From Desulfosporosinus lacus DSM 15449 (lineage in GTDB: Bacteria > Bacillota > Desulfitobacteriia > Desulfitobacteriales > Desulfitobacteriaceae): a DNA stretch of 64,000 bases. Of the stretch, positions 56,005-64,000 are shown piece by piece; position 1 is the first letter of the stretch, and every line of letters starts with the position of its first letter. The stretch covers positions 1 to 64,000 of the forward strand of contig NZ_FQXJ01000007.1 of the NCBI RefSeq assembly GCF_900129935.1, in the 5' to 3' direction. The notes below the pieces were generated by a model. That model was not told the origin of the DNA. It searched no databases and worked only from the letters and a program-made list of their open reading frames with translations. The translations under genes and the position numbers were made by a program.

Positions 56005-56044
56005 AATGTCTATCTGCTGAAAGCTCGGCAGGTAGGCATTTTTG
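56005..56044 (+). terminator. Expression-platform terminator of the first c-di-GMP leader
   Basis: AATG-CTA-CTGC pairs with GCAG-TAG-CATT with single mismatches between the segments, and a T5 run follows. It begins ten bases after the riboswitch-like core. Confidence 0.65.
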
Positions 56045-56150
56045 TCTTAGCGCGATTGGAGGGATAAATCTGAAAAATAAATGTCTGTCTTTATGCGGTA
56101 GGTCGGTGTAGCATAATATTTGATTATACATATGAATGGAGATGAAGGAT

Positions 56151-58214
56151 ATGTTTAAAAGATTATTTAATGGTTCGACTGTTGGTGGAAAGACCATGCT
56201 GACAATATTACCCCTGGTATTATTAACTCTAGTGGCCATGTCCGTGGTTAGCTACAAGTATTCAGAGACTCTGCTAAAAGATGAGATTCAAAATAAAATG
56301 ACTGCTCAGTTAAATGGAACGATCAATGATATTGAGAAACAATTAACAGCCCATGATACGTTGCTTCAAGGCTTAGCACGCACTGTAGAATCCGTTGGAA
56401 ATGGAATAACTGCTGACGAGTACGCTAGTTTACTAAAGAAAATCATAACAGCTAATAATGTTACGTTTGGAGCGGGTGTTTGGTATGAACCTTATGCCTA
56501 TAATAAGGAAACTCAATACTTTGGTCCCTATGTGTATAAGGATAAAGATGGTAAAGTAGTGTTTACGAATGAATTTGCTGACCCTAAATATGACTTTCCT
56601 ACTAAACCTTGGTATACCATCAGTAAAGGGATATCAGGAAAATCAATTTGGACTGATCCATATTATGATGAGGGTACCAATGCTACTATATTAACTGATA
56701 ACGTCCCATTTTATGATGATAATGGGAACTTTAAGGGCACTATTACAGGTGGGATCGATTTTATCACTCTGCAAAAATTAATAACGGATATTCACTTAGA
56801 TATCGAATCAGATATTTATCTTTTAAATAAAGAAGGAATGTATCTGGCGAATCCCAACCCAGAAAAGATCATGAAGGTCAAAATTACCGAAGAAGAGAAC
56901 CTTAGCTTGCAGGAAGCAGCCAAGAACATGATGGTTGAGAAAACCGGGACGTTTGGATACAATGACAACGGGGCTAGGCAGGTTTATTATGAAGAAGTTC
57001 CGGAGTTTGGCTGGATTCTCGCAATTGATGTTTCGGAGACTGACTTATTAGCTCCGCTAAAGGCTTTATTAAATCGGATGTTGATTCTCATTGGGCTGGC
57101 AATTATCGTAACTGGCACAGTACTTTTCTTATATAGTCGATATATCGTTAAAAATATAAAAACGGTTAATCAATTTGCAGCGGCTATTGTTCAAGGGGAT
57201 CTCAGCCAAAATATAGTCGTTCGTTCGAATGATGAATTCGGACAAATGACCGAGAATCTCAACAAAATGATGGGCAATTTCAAGGGAATCATTGAAGAAA
57301 TTGTTAATAGCTCTCAACAATTAGCGGCCTCGGCGGAAGAGCTGACAGCAAGTGCGGATGAGGGCAGCAGAACAACTGAACAAATAGTATACTCCATTCA
57401 GGAGGTATCTGATGGGGTAAAGCAAAAACTGGCGGGTGTTGATGCTACGGCAGATTCAGCTCAACAAGTTTCTGTGCATATGCAAATGATAACTCAGGAT
57501 ATCCAAAAGGTTACAGAAGGGTCTCGGCAAACATCAGAAAAGGCTGCTATAGGTAATAGCGTAGTTAGAAAAGCGGTCAATGAGATGCAATCAATCGGAG
57601 ATAAAGTCACTGAAGCCGCCGATGTTGTAAATATCCTTGGGGATAAATCTGGAGAAATTGGTCAAATAGTAGCGCTAATTACCAATATTGCCGCTCAAAC
57701 AAATCTACTGGCCTTGAATGCGGCAATTGAAGCAGCGCGAGCAGGGGAGCAGGGAAGAGGGTTTGCTGTTGTTGCAGAAGAGGTCCGAAAGCTTGCCGAA
57801 CAATCAAGTGATGCGGCTGGAAAGATCAGTGCTTTGATTGATGAAATTCAAAAGGAAACAACGAAAGCAGTCATGACAATGAATGATGGAACTGTTGCAG
57901 TACATGAAGGGATTACAATGGTCAATTCGGCTGGCGAAGCATTCCGAGATATATTGCAAGGAGTCAATGACTTTTCGAAACAGGCACAAGCTGTAGCCGA
58001 TGTGGTTCAGAAAGTTGGGGCAAATACGGAGACTATTGTTGCATCAATCTTCGATGTTGCAAATATTCCTAAAGAAATATCAGGTAGCCTAGAAAATGTG
58101 GTCGCAGGTACTGAAGAACAGAGTGCTTCCATGGAGGAAATTCGTAGGTCAGCAACCTCCCTTGCCCAAATGGCAACAGATTTTCAGGGCAGTGTAACAA
58201 TGTTTAAATTATAA
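56151..58214 (+). CDS. Methyl-accepting chemotaxis protein (dCache)
   Basis: This 687-residue chemoreceptor has TM1 (about 17-38), an extracytoplasmic double-Cache sensor (about 40-280; [40 protein letters not shown]), TM2 (about 295-318) and HAMP. The cytoplasmic signalling helices contain the conserved tip [20 protein letters not shown], then [18 protein letters not shown]. The sensor type often binds amino acids or organic acids. ATG 56151 has GGAG at the right distance. A c-di-GMP-I-like leader precedes it. Confidence 0.92.
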   Translation: MFKRLFNGSTVGGKTMLTILPLVLLTLVAMSVVSYKYSETLLKDEIQNKMTAQLNGTINDIEKQLTAHDTLLQGLARTVESVGNGITADEYASLLKKIITANNVTFGAGVWYEPYAYNKETQYFGPYVYKDKDGKVVFTNEFADPKYDFPTKPWYTISKGISGKSIWTDPYYDEGTNATILTDNVPFYDDNGNFKGTITGGIDFITLQKLITDIHLDIESDIYLLNKEGMYLANPNPEKIMKVKITEEENLSLQEAAKNMMVEKTGTFGYNDNGARQVYYEEVPEFGWILAIDVSETDLLAPLKALLNRMLILIGLAIIVTGTVLFLYSRYIVKNIKTVNQFAAAIVQGDLSQNIVVRSNDEFGQMTENLNKMMGNFKGIIEEIVNSSQQLAASAEELTASADEGSRTTEQIVYSIQEVSDGVKQKLAGVDATADSAQQVSVHMQMITQDIQKVTEGSRQTSEKAAIGNSVVRKAVNEMQSIGDKVTEAADVVNILGDKSGEIGQIVALITNIAAQTNLLALNAAIEAARAGEQGRGFAVVAEEVRKLAEQSSDAAGKISALIDEIQKETTKAVMTMNDGTVAVHEGITMVNSAGEAFRDILQGVNDFSKQAQAVADVVQKVGANTETIVASIFDVANIPKEISGSLENVVAGTEEQSASMEEIRRSATSLAQMATDFQGSVTMFKL

Positions 58215-58291
58215 GTTTAGTACGGCTTAGTAAATCGTGTTATCCTAGTGGGAACTGTTTCATAAAAAGTTTACTCAAAATATATCGTCCG

Positions 58292-58332
58292 AAAGCATGA
58301 GTCAAGACGCCGTCCTGACTCATGCTTTTTTG
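58292..58332 (+). terminator. Rho-independent terminator
   Basis: AAAGCATGAGTCA and TGACTCATGCTTT, with an inner GACG/GTC stem, precede a T6 run. It ends the chemoreceptor transcript. Confidence 0.85.
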
Positions 58333-58574
58333 TTAGATCAGATTTAAGTGAATAAATACAATTCATAATGTCAAGAAAACTGAATTCAAAATGGATAGGT
58401 GGAGGAGAATGTTGAAAATTGTAGAATGTTACTCTATAAGTACGGAAGGTTTCTTGAGCGTTGAGGAACAAGATATATAAGGGAAGGGAAATTTAGGAAT
58501 ACTAAAGGAATACAGCTTTTACTGTCGAATCCTATAAAATATCGGATTTATATTAATAAAATCAATTACGAACA
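58333..58574. other. Intergenic region before the second riboswitch
   Basis: No gene is visible. It should hold the promoter of the DUF2225 gene, which I could not pinpoint. Confidence 0.3.
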
Positions 58575-58667
58575 GCATAGGCAAACCTATCGAAAGGTAG
58601 AGACGCAAAGCCACGGGTCTAAGGAAGTACTTTGTACTTTCAAGATAGCCGGGTTGCAGAAATGTGC
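58575..58667 (+). promoter_or_regulatory. c-di-GMP-I (GEMM) riboswitch
   Basis: All hallmarks are present: P1 (GCATA/TGTGC), GGCAAACC, a GAAA-capped P2 (CCTATCGAAAGGTAG), GACGCAAAGCCACGGGTCT, a P3 hairpin (AAGTAC/GTACTT) and GATAGCCGGGTTGC. By alignment with the Vc2 aptamer, G20, A47 and C92 are kept. It lies 33 bp before the DUF2225 gene. No terminator intervenes, so control is probably translational. Confidence 0.9.
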
Positions 58668-58700
58668 ATAAATATATCCTAGATACAAGGGGGCCTGTTA

Positions 58701-59402
58701 ATGACTTCAGTCAATGCGTTTTATGAGAAGAAACTAACTTGTATTTACTGCGGTTCGCCGTTTATTACCCAGAGAGTTCGTTCGCGTTTTTCAGTTCCAT
58801 ATAGAACTGACAGTGATTTTTGCCCTCATTTTCGAGAAGGAAATTACAATCCGCACTATTATTTCGTCAATGTTTGCCCTGAGTGTGGTTTCGCTTTTTC
58901 TGAAGAATTTTCAGAGCAATTTCCATTAGGTTCTAAAGAGCTTATAAATTCTCGAATCGCCAAGCATTGGAAAAAAAGGAACTTTGGTGAGGAAAGGGAT
59001 CTTCAACAAGCGCTAGAATCCTATAAACTTGCTATTCTGGCGGGCACTCTCAAAAAAGAAAAAAATGCTGTGCTAGCAGGTCTTTGCTTGCGTTTAGCTT
59101 GGCTTTATCGGACTGAAGATAATACTGAGCAAGAAAAGCGTTTCTTAGTCTTAGCCCTTAAGGCTTATGAAGAATCCTTTGTTCACTCAGATTTTGCGGA
59201 TACTTCAATGTCTGAAATAAGAGTTTTATTCATGATCGGTGAACTCAGTCGGCGTTTGGAACAGTACAAAAAGGCTGTCTCTTATTTTTCTAAAATCATT
59301 CAACATAAAGATGCTGATGGAGAAACGAAGATTGTTAATTTAGCGAGAGAACAGTGGAGAGCGGCCGCGGAAGAGCTTCGCAAGGAAAATCCAAAGTCTT
59401 AG
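58701..59402 (+). CDS. DUF2225 zinc-ribbon/TPR-like protein
   Basis: This 233-residue protein matches DUF2225. It has an N-terminal CIYC and CPECG zinc-binding pair with an intervening CPHF (residues about 13-75), then an all-helical repeat region resembling TPR (about 95-230). The function is unknown. It is directly controlled by a well-conserved c-di-GMP-I riboswitch, which points to a role in surface, motility or sporulation behaviour; that is inference. It is monocistronic, with a terminator at 59423-59460. Confidence 0.88.
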   Translation: MTSVNAFYEKKLTCIYCGSPFITQRVRSRFSVPYRTDSDFCPHFREGNYNPHYYFVNVCPECGFAFSEEFSEQFPLGSKELINSRIAKHWKKRNFGEERDLQQALESYKLAILAGTLKKEKNAVLAGLCLRLAWLYRTEDNTEQEKRFLVLALKAYEESFVHSDFADTSMSEIRVLFMIGELSRRLEQYKKAVSYFSKIIQHKDADGETKIVNLAREQWRAAAEELRKENPKS

Positions 59403-59422
59403 TGAATTAAACAGAATTGTTT

Positions 59423-59460
59423 AAAGCTGTGGCAGGGTATTAAGACTCTTCCACAGCTTT
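59423..59460. terminator. Terminator-like hairpin
   Basis: AAAGCTGTGG and CCACAGCTTT are perfect 10-base arms around an 18-base loop, 20 bp past the DUF2225 stop. Confidence 0.65.
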
Positions 59461-59586
59461 CCCTTTAGCAAGCGCATCTCAAAAATTTGAATAGAAGTGT
59501 TTGAGATTTCTTCGGTTGGAGAACAATGGTATAATAGATAAGAATGTCTGTTAAGCTTGTAATTAGGTTTAGGGAGGAAGTTATCA

Positions 59587-61746
59587 TTGGATTTCAATCT
59601 TGTCATTGCTAAGGAACTTGATCTGAAGATAAATCAAGTCAAAGAAGCTGTCAGCTTATTGGATGGGGGAAATACGATTCCTTTTATTGCCCGTTACCGT
59701 AAAGAGGCAACAGGTGAGCTTGATGAAAATGTGTTGCGTGATATCGTTGACCGTTTAGACTATTTACGACGCTTGGAACAGCGTAAAACGGAAGTGCTGC
59801 GCCTTATTGACGAGCAGGGGAAGCTAACAGAAGAACTGTCGACTCAAATTACTGGTGCGACGGTGCTTCAAGATGTCGAAGATCTCTATCGACCTTATAA
59901 GCAGAAGCGCCGTACACGGGCTACAATTGCCAAAGAGAAGGGCCTTGAACCTTTGGCGGAGTGGCTGTTAGTTCAATATACCAGAGGAGATCCTCAAGCA
60001 GAAGCTGAAAAGTACTTGAATGAGGAGTTAGAGGTTAATTCTGCCGAGGAAGCTTTAGCTGGAGCGATGGATATTATAGCAGAAACCATTGCAGATGATG
60101 CTGCCTTGCGTAAAAGGATAAGGGAAGAAACCTTCAGAGTCGGGGATGTGGTAGCTGTTGCTGTAGCGAAAAAAGCCGAAGAGCGCTCTTCTTTTGAAAT
60201 GTATTATGATTATCGGGAGCCTGTTCGAAAGATCCCTCCTCATCGGATTTTAGCTTTGAACCGTGGAGAAAAAGAAGAGTTTTTATCTGTCAAAATTGAA
60301 GCTCCGCTTGAAACGATACATAGAATTATTGAAATGCGGTATGTCAAAACAGGACCATGTGCTTCTCTGGTCCAAAAAGCTGCCCTTGATTCATATAAGC
60401 GATTGATTGACTCTTCAATTGAGCGGGAAATGAGAGCTGAACTTTCTGCTCAAGCAGAAGAACAAGCAATAAAAGTTTTTGCTGCCAATCTGCGTCAGCT
60501 TTTACTGCAACCTCCCGTGCGCGGAAAAATGGTTTTAGGACTTGATCCTGGGTTTCGGACAGGGTGTAAGTGGGCGGTTGTGGATGAGACGGGAAAGTTA
60601 CATCAAGTAGGTGTAATATATCCGCATACGGGAAAGGGCAAGCGTGAAGAGGCAAAAGCAATTTTGCGGAAGGCTATTCAAGAGCATGATGCCAATATAA
60701 TTGCGATTGGGAATGGTACAGCTTCAAGGGAAACAGAAGAGGTTGTGGCAGAAATGATTCAGGAGGATGGGATTTCCGTTGAATTCACCTTGGTGAGTGA
60801 AGCAGGAGCATCTGTGTATTCTGCTTCGAAGTTGGCTGGAGAAGAGTTTCCAGACTTTGATCTTTCCTTACGGAGTGCAGTATCCATTGCCAGACGTCTG
60901 CAAGATCCCTTAGCTGAATTGGTAAAGATTGAACCGAAAGCGGTTGGAGTAGGGCAATATCAGCATGATGTCCAACCTAAACGTTTGGAGGAATCCCTGC
61001 ACGGGGTCGTAGAATCTTGTGTTAATGTCGTAGGTGTTGATTTAAATACTGCCTCAGCGTCTCTGCTGCAATACGTGGCCGGGTTAAAGCCAGCGGTTGC
61101 TAAAAATATAGTTGCTTGGCGAGATGAAAATGGGAAATTTAGCCGGCGCGATCAACTTAAGAAAATTCCTCGACTTGGAGCCCAAACGTATATTCAGTGT
61201 GCTGGATTTATTCGTCTGCCGGATGGGGTTAATCCTTTGGAAAATACACCTGTTCATCCGGAATCTTATCAGTTGGCTGAAGACATCTTGAAAAGTATCG
61301 GGCATACCCCAGGGGATTTGAGAGATCGTCTCACTGAAGTCCGAAAGAAACTTTCTGTTTTAGATCCTAAAGAGCTTGCTGAAGAGTTCGGAGCGGGAGT
61401 TCCGACTGTTCGTGATATCTTAGATGCCTTACAAAGACCCGGCAGAGATCCCCGGGAGGATTTGCCGCGACCGTTACTGAGGAGAGATGTCACTCATATG
61501 GAAGATCTTAATGAAGGGATGATTTTAGAGGGGACCGTGCGAAATGTCGTAGATTTTGGAGCGTTTGTAGATATCGGTGTTAAGCATGATGGTCTCGTTC
61601 ATATTTCCCAGTTGAGTGATAAATTCATTAAACACCCCATGGAAGCGGTTGCAGTGGGTGATATTGTCAAAGTTCGCGTGATCGGGCTTGATAAAGCGAG
61701 AGAACGAGTGAGCCTATCCATGCGTGATCTTACAATTAGTAATTAG
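59587..61746 (+). CDS. Tex-family RNA-binding transcription accessory protein
   Basis: This 719-residue protein has the full Tex layout: an N-terminal helical domain, a YqgF/RuvC-like fold (LGLDPGFRTGCKWAVVDETG, about 321-340), helix-hairpin-helix segments (IVAWRDENGKFSRRDQLKKI) and a C-terminal S1 domain (GTVRNVVDFGAFVDIGVKHD). It binds nucleic acid nonspecifically and influences transcription. TTG 59587 follows GGGAGG; no ATG lies nearby in frame. It is convergent with the lactate permease. Confidence 0.95.
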   Translation: MDFNLVIAKELDLKINQVKEAVSLLDGGNTIPFIARYRKEATGELDENVLRDIVDRLDYLRRLEQRKTEVLRLIDEQGKLTEELSTQITGATVLQDVEDLYRPYKQKRRTRATIAKEKGLEPLAEWLLVQYTRGDPQAEAEKYLNEELEVNSAEEALAGAMDIIAETIADDAALRKRIREETFRVGDVVAVAVAKKAEERSSFEMYYDYREPVRKIPPHRILALNRGEKEEFLSVKIEAPLETIHRIIEMRYVKTGPCASLVQKAALDSYKRLIDSSIEREMRAELSAQAEEQAIKVFAANLRQLLLQPPVRGKMVLGLDPGFRTGCKWAVVDETGKLHQVGVIYPHTGKGKREEAKAILRKAIQEHDANIIAIGNGTASRETEEVVAEMIQEDGISVEFTLVSEAGASVYSASKLAGEEFPDFDLSLRSAVSIARRLQDPLAELVKIEPKAVGVGQYQHDVQPKRLEESLHGVVESCVNVVGVDLNTASASLLQYVAGLKPAVAKNIVAWRDENGKFSRRDQLKKIPRLGAQTYIQCAGFIRLPDGVNPLENTPVHPESYQLAEDILKSIGHTPGDLRDRLTEVRKKLSVLDPKELAEEFGAGVPTVRDILDALQRPGRDPREDLPRPLLRRDVTHMEDLNEGMILEGTVRNVVDFGAFVDIGVKHDGLVHISQLSDKFIKHPMEAVAVGDIVKVRVIGLDKARERVSLSMRDLTISN

Positions 61747-61873
61747 GTCTATAATCTTGAACCATAAAACGAGCATGGGGTCACAACTTGCTTAAACGGG
61801 CGAATTTTCTTTATATTTTCTATTTAACATAAGAACAGAGAGTGAACTCGTTTAAATAAAGATGAACAAATTA

Positions 61874-61911
61874 AAAGGGCTGACCTAATTTTAAGATTAG
61901 GTCAGCCCTTT
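61874..61911. terminator. Bidirectional terminator
   Basis: AAAGGGCTGACCTAAT and ATTAGGTCAGCCCTTT are perfect 16-base arms between the convergent tex and lactate permease genes, with T-rich flanks on the plus strand. Confidence 0.88.
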
Positions 61912-61923
61912 CTTTAATTGCGA

Positions 61924-63654
61924 CTATTTCATAGTAGGGACCATCCAAGGGAAGACATACGCTTGCAGCCAGACTAAGACACCCATCATCATAGCCAACA
62001 CAACGCTGTGCCAGAATACCTTCCGGAAGATAACCCCAATATTTCTGACTCCTTCATCAGCATCAGCATAACAAGCGGCTGTCGCGACTGTAATACTCTG
62101 AGCATCAATCATTTTACCCATAACTCCACCAGTACTGTTAGCAGTAACCATTAAGAGTGGGTCAAGATGCAACTGTTGAGCAGTTACAAGCTGAAGATTT
62201 CCAAACAGAGAGTTTGAAGCGGTATCACTACCTGTAAGGAAAACTCCCAACCATCCAATCATAACTGCAAAGAAGGGGTAGAATGTACCAGTTTTAGCGA
62301 AGGCTAAAGCCATGACAACATCAGTTCCAGCATATTTTGTCATGTAACTTAAACCAATAACCAAAGAGATAACGGAAAGGGGTATTTTCAGACGAACTAT
62401 TGTAGTAACGAGAATCTCTTTCCACTGAGCAGCAGTAACTTTTAAGAAAAGAATCCCTGTAATGAAGGCCGCGATCAGAATCCCCGTTCCTGCCATGGTA
62501 ATAAGATTGAAGCTAAACACTGCTGCTTCACCGGTTTTAGCTACAGCCTCTGCAGTTACAGGAGCTGTTTTGAAAACTAAACCATGCAGAAAAGGGACAT
62601 TAAAACTAGGATTGAAGAGAGAGTTCAGGTAAGCCTTGATACTTGGAACTCCCCACATAGCTACAAAGATAGCCAAGAAAACCCAAGGCATCCAAGCTTG
62701 TAAGAGAACTGGAAGAGGATGTTTTGGAATAGCTTTTGGTTTACCTGGATCTCTGCCCTCTAATTTGGCATAAGCCATTTCATTGGTAATAATATTCTTG
62801 GGTTTCCAGATTTTCAAGAAGATAGAGGTAACAATAATACTCATAATTCCTGCTCCGATGTCGACGAGCATTGTCATATGAGCTTCAGCCATTAGGAACT
62901 GGGTGACAGCAAAGGATGCGCCTGTTACGAAGATGGCTGGCCATACTTCAAAGATTTCCTTCAATTTCCCTTTTTCCATCACGGTTAAAGTTGCCACCAA
63001 CCAAAAGGGGATGAGGATAGAGAAGAACGGTAATTGTCTACCCGCCATTTGCGTGATCAAACCATCAGAAATACCTGTGACTTTTGCAAGGGTCAGAACC
63101 GGTGTCCCAATTGCTCCCCATGCTACAGGTGCTGTATTAGCGATTAAGCAAACTACAGCGGCTGTTAATGGTCGGAAACCTAGACCGACCATGATAGCGC
63201 CTGCCACGGCTACTGGAGTACCAAAACCAGATGCTCCTTCGATAAAGGCCCCGAAACTAAACGAAACGAGTAGGGCTTGCAAGCGGCGATCCGCAGTGAT
63301 TCCGGCAATCGAGTCCTTAACAATCTCGAATTTACCTGTAACAACAGTCATTGTGTATAAGAAAATTGCACCGAAGACAATCCAACCAATTGGAAATAAA
63401 CCGCTTATGACTCCATAACCAAAAGCTGCCGCAGCATAAGTTGCAGGCATTTTCATAACAAAAATACATATCAGAAAAGTTACACCTACAGCAATAGCTG
63501 CTGCATAAGGAGCATAAATACCTAGTACCTTTTCACCATTTTTTGCTTTATGGGGGTGAAGGGCTAAAAAATAAAGCAAAGTTAAGATAGGCACTGCAGC
63601 TAAGAAGACAGAAAACCAAAAGCTACCTGTTGGATTATAATTTTGTAAATACAA
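61924..63654 (-). CDS. L-lactate permease (LctP/LldP family)
   Basis: This is a 576-residue transporter with about 13-14 membrane segments. The family motifs include GASGFGTPVAVAGAIMVGLGF, cited as GASGFGTPVAVAG, plus FLTGSDTASNSLFG and TANSTGGVMGKMIDAQSI. It takes up L-lactate (or glycolate) with protons. I choose TTG 63654 (YLQNYNPTGSFWFS), which has AAGGAGG nine bases upstream; the upstream 28 codons to 63738 are not family-like. Lactate is a typical electron donor for the suggested organism type. Confidence 0.92.
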   Translation of the reverse strand: MYLQNYNPTGSFWFSVFLAAVPILTLLYFLALHPHKAKNGEKVLGIYAPYAAAIAVGVTFLICIFVMKMPATYAAAAFGYGVISGLFPIGWIVFGAIFLYTMTVVTGKFEIVKDSIAGITADRRLQALLVSFSFGAFIEGASGFGTPVAVAGAIMVGLGFRPLTAAVVCLIANTAPVAWGAIGTPVLTLAKVTGISDGLITQMAGRQLPFFSILIPFWLVATLTVMEKGKLKEIFEVWPAIFVTGASFAVTQFLMAEAHMTMLVDIGAGIMSIIVTSIFLKIWKPKNIITNEMAYAKLEGRDPGKPKAIPKHPLPVLLQAWMPWVFLAIFVAMWGVPSIKAYLNSLFNPSFNVPFLHGLVFKTAPVTAEAVAKTGEAAVFSFNLITMAGTGILIAAFITGILFLKVTAAQWKEILVTTIVRLKIPLSVISLVIGLSYMTKYAGTDVVMALAFAKTGTFYPFFAVMIGWLGVFLTGSDTASNSLFGNLQLVTAQQLHLDPLLMVTANSTGGVMGKMIDAQSITVATAACYADADEGVRNIGVIFRKVFWHSVVLAMMMGVLVWLQAYVFPWMVPTMK

Positions 63655-64000
63655 AATGGTAGGCCTCCTTCCAAAAATAGGGCACCTAAATGAATTTATA
63701 AGACCACGACATAGAACACAATTAAAGATTCCAAGCATCCCCCCTTTAGAGATTTTCGCGATTCTTAAGAATATTTACACAATTGTTTTAAATGCCGTTC
63801 TTGTTTTATTAACTTTATCGGCTTCTATCAATGTTGTTTCATTATTTAGTGATTTTTAACTAAACTCATGTTGTTTCATTATCACCTCCTTAAACTTTTC
63901 TTAAGTGGCTACCAGTTCTATCCACTAATCTACCTATTTACTTAGTGAATAAATTAATAATAATGCATATTGAAAAATAATTCAATATATTATGCCAAAA
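63655..64000. promoter_or_regulatory. Upstream region of the lactate permease gene with direct repeats
   Basis: The 15-base word ATGTTGTTTCATTAT occurs twice, at 63831-63845 and 63868-63882, 37 bp apart. They lie 177 and 214 bp upstream of the permease start. The repeat could be an operator. No open frame is convincing here, and no regulator gene is visible before the window ends. Confidence 0.45.

Overview
The window looks like chromosome of an anaerobic, spore-forming-clade Firmicute close to Desulfosporosinus/Desulfitobacterium (Peptococcaceae sensu lato). Grounds: moderate G+C, strong GGAGG ribosome binding sites with frequent GTG/TTG starts, an LL-diaminopimelate aminotransferase, a trimeric [FeFe]-hydrogenase with its maturation genes, a flavodiiron protein, a multiheme c-type cytochrome lipoprotein, an L-lactate permease, and sigma-54 and c-di-GMP control. 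The genus is an inference from gene content.

Layout. 1-6400 is a decaying accessory zone: the 3' end of a group II intron, a non-coding dispersed repeat, an FMN reductase, a membrane metallophosphoesterase, a 5'-truncated PEP-utilising phosphotransferase, an integrase relic and a frameshifted polyferredoxin. 7187-13594 is an RND efflux pair followed by an OmpR-type two-component system. 13600-16450 holds Fic-like and DUF2220/JetD-like relics, a FadR-type regulator and a frameshifted TnpB with its omega-RNA end. 16678-21890 is a sigma-54 module: histidine kinase and NtrC-type regulator divergent from a -24/-12 promoter that drives a small membrane protein, a TSUP transporter and a Usp protein. 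22200-31400 is a signalling and redox mix: a second phosphoesterase, an odd stand-alone receiver, an XRE regulator, a truncated FeoA with a Fur-like site, DUF2325, HD-GYP, FprA, a GGDEF relic, a hexaheme cytochrome and, divergent from it, a membrane-anchored Cache-HAMP-HTH regulator. 31567-41837 is the hydrogenase block: HydC/B/A-like subunits, then TM1266-type protein, HydG, aspartase, HydF and HydE. 41907-44827 (minus) is an aliphatic sulfonate/nitrate/taurine-type ABC importer. 45154-48819 is a sigma-54 promoter followed by cobalamin adenosyltransferase, MeaB-type GTPase and a split acyl-CoA mutase whose diagnostic residues (Phe75/Gln193) fit isobutyryl-CoA mutase rather than methylmalonyl-CoA mutase. 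49004-52738 is a TetR-controlled HlyD/ABC-2 exporter. 52958-55665 holds DapL and a divergent related aminotransferase. 55913-59402 has two c-di-GMP-I riboswitch-like leaders, before a chemoreceptor and before a DUF2225 protein. 59587-63654 holds Tex and a convergent lactate permease.

The most promising leads are the one-component Cache-HAMP-HTH regulator facing a cytochrome across a perfect 30-bp palindrome, the isobutyryl-CoA-mutase-type operon behind a consensus sigma-54 promoter with a distant inverted repeat, and a family of structured non-coding repeats (copies near 310-594, 26141-26372 and 31050-31187). All calls come from reading the sequence; no database search or folding program was run.
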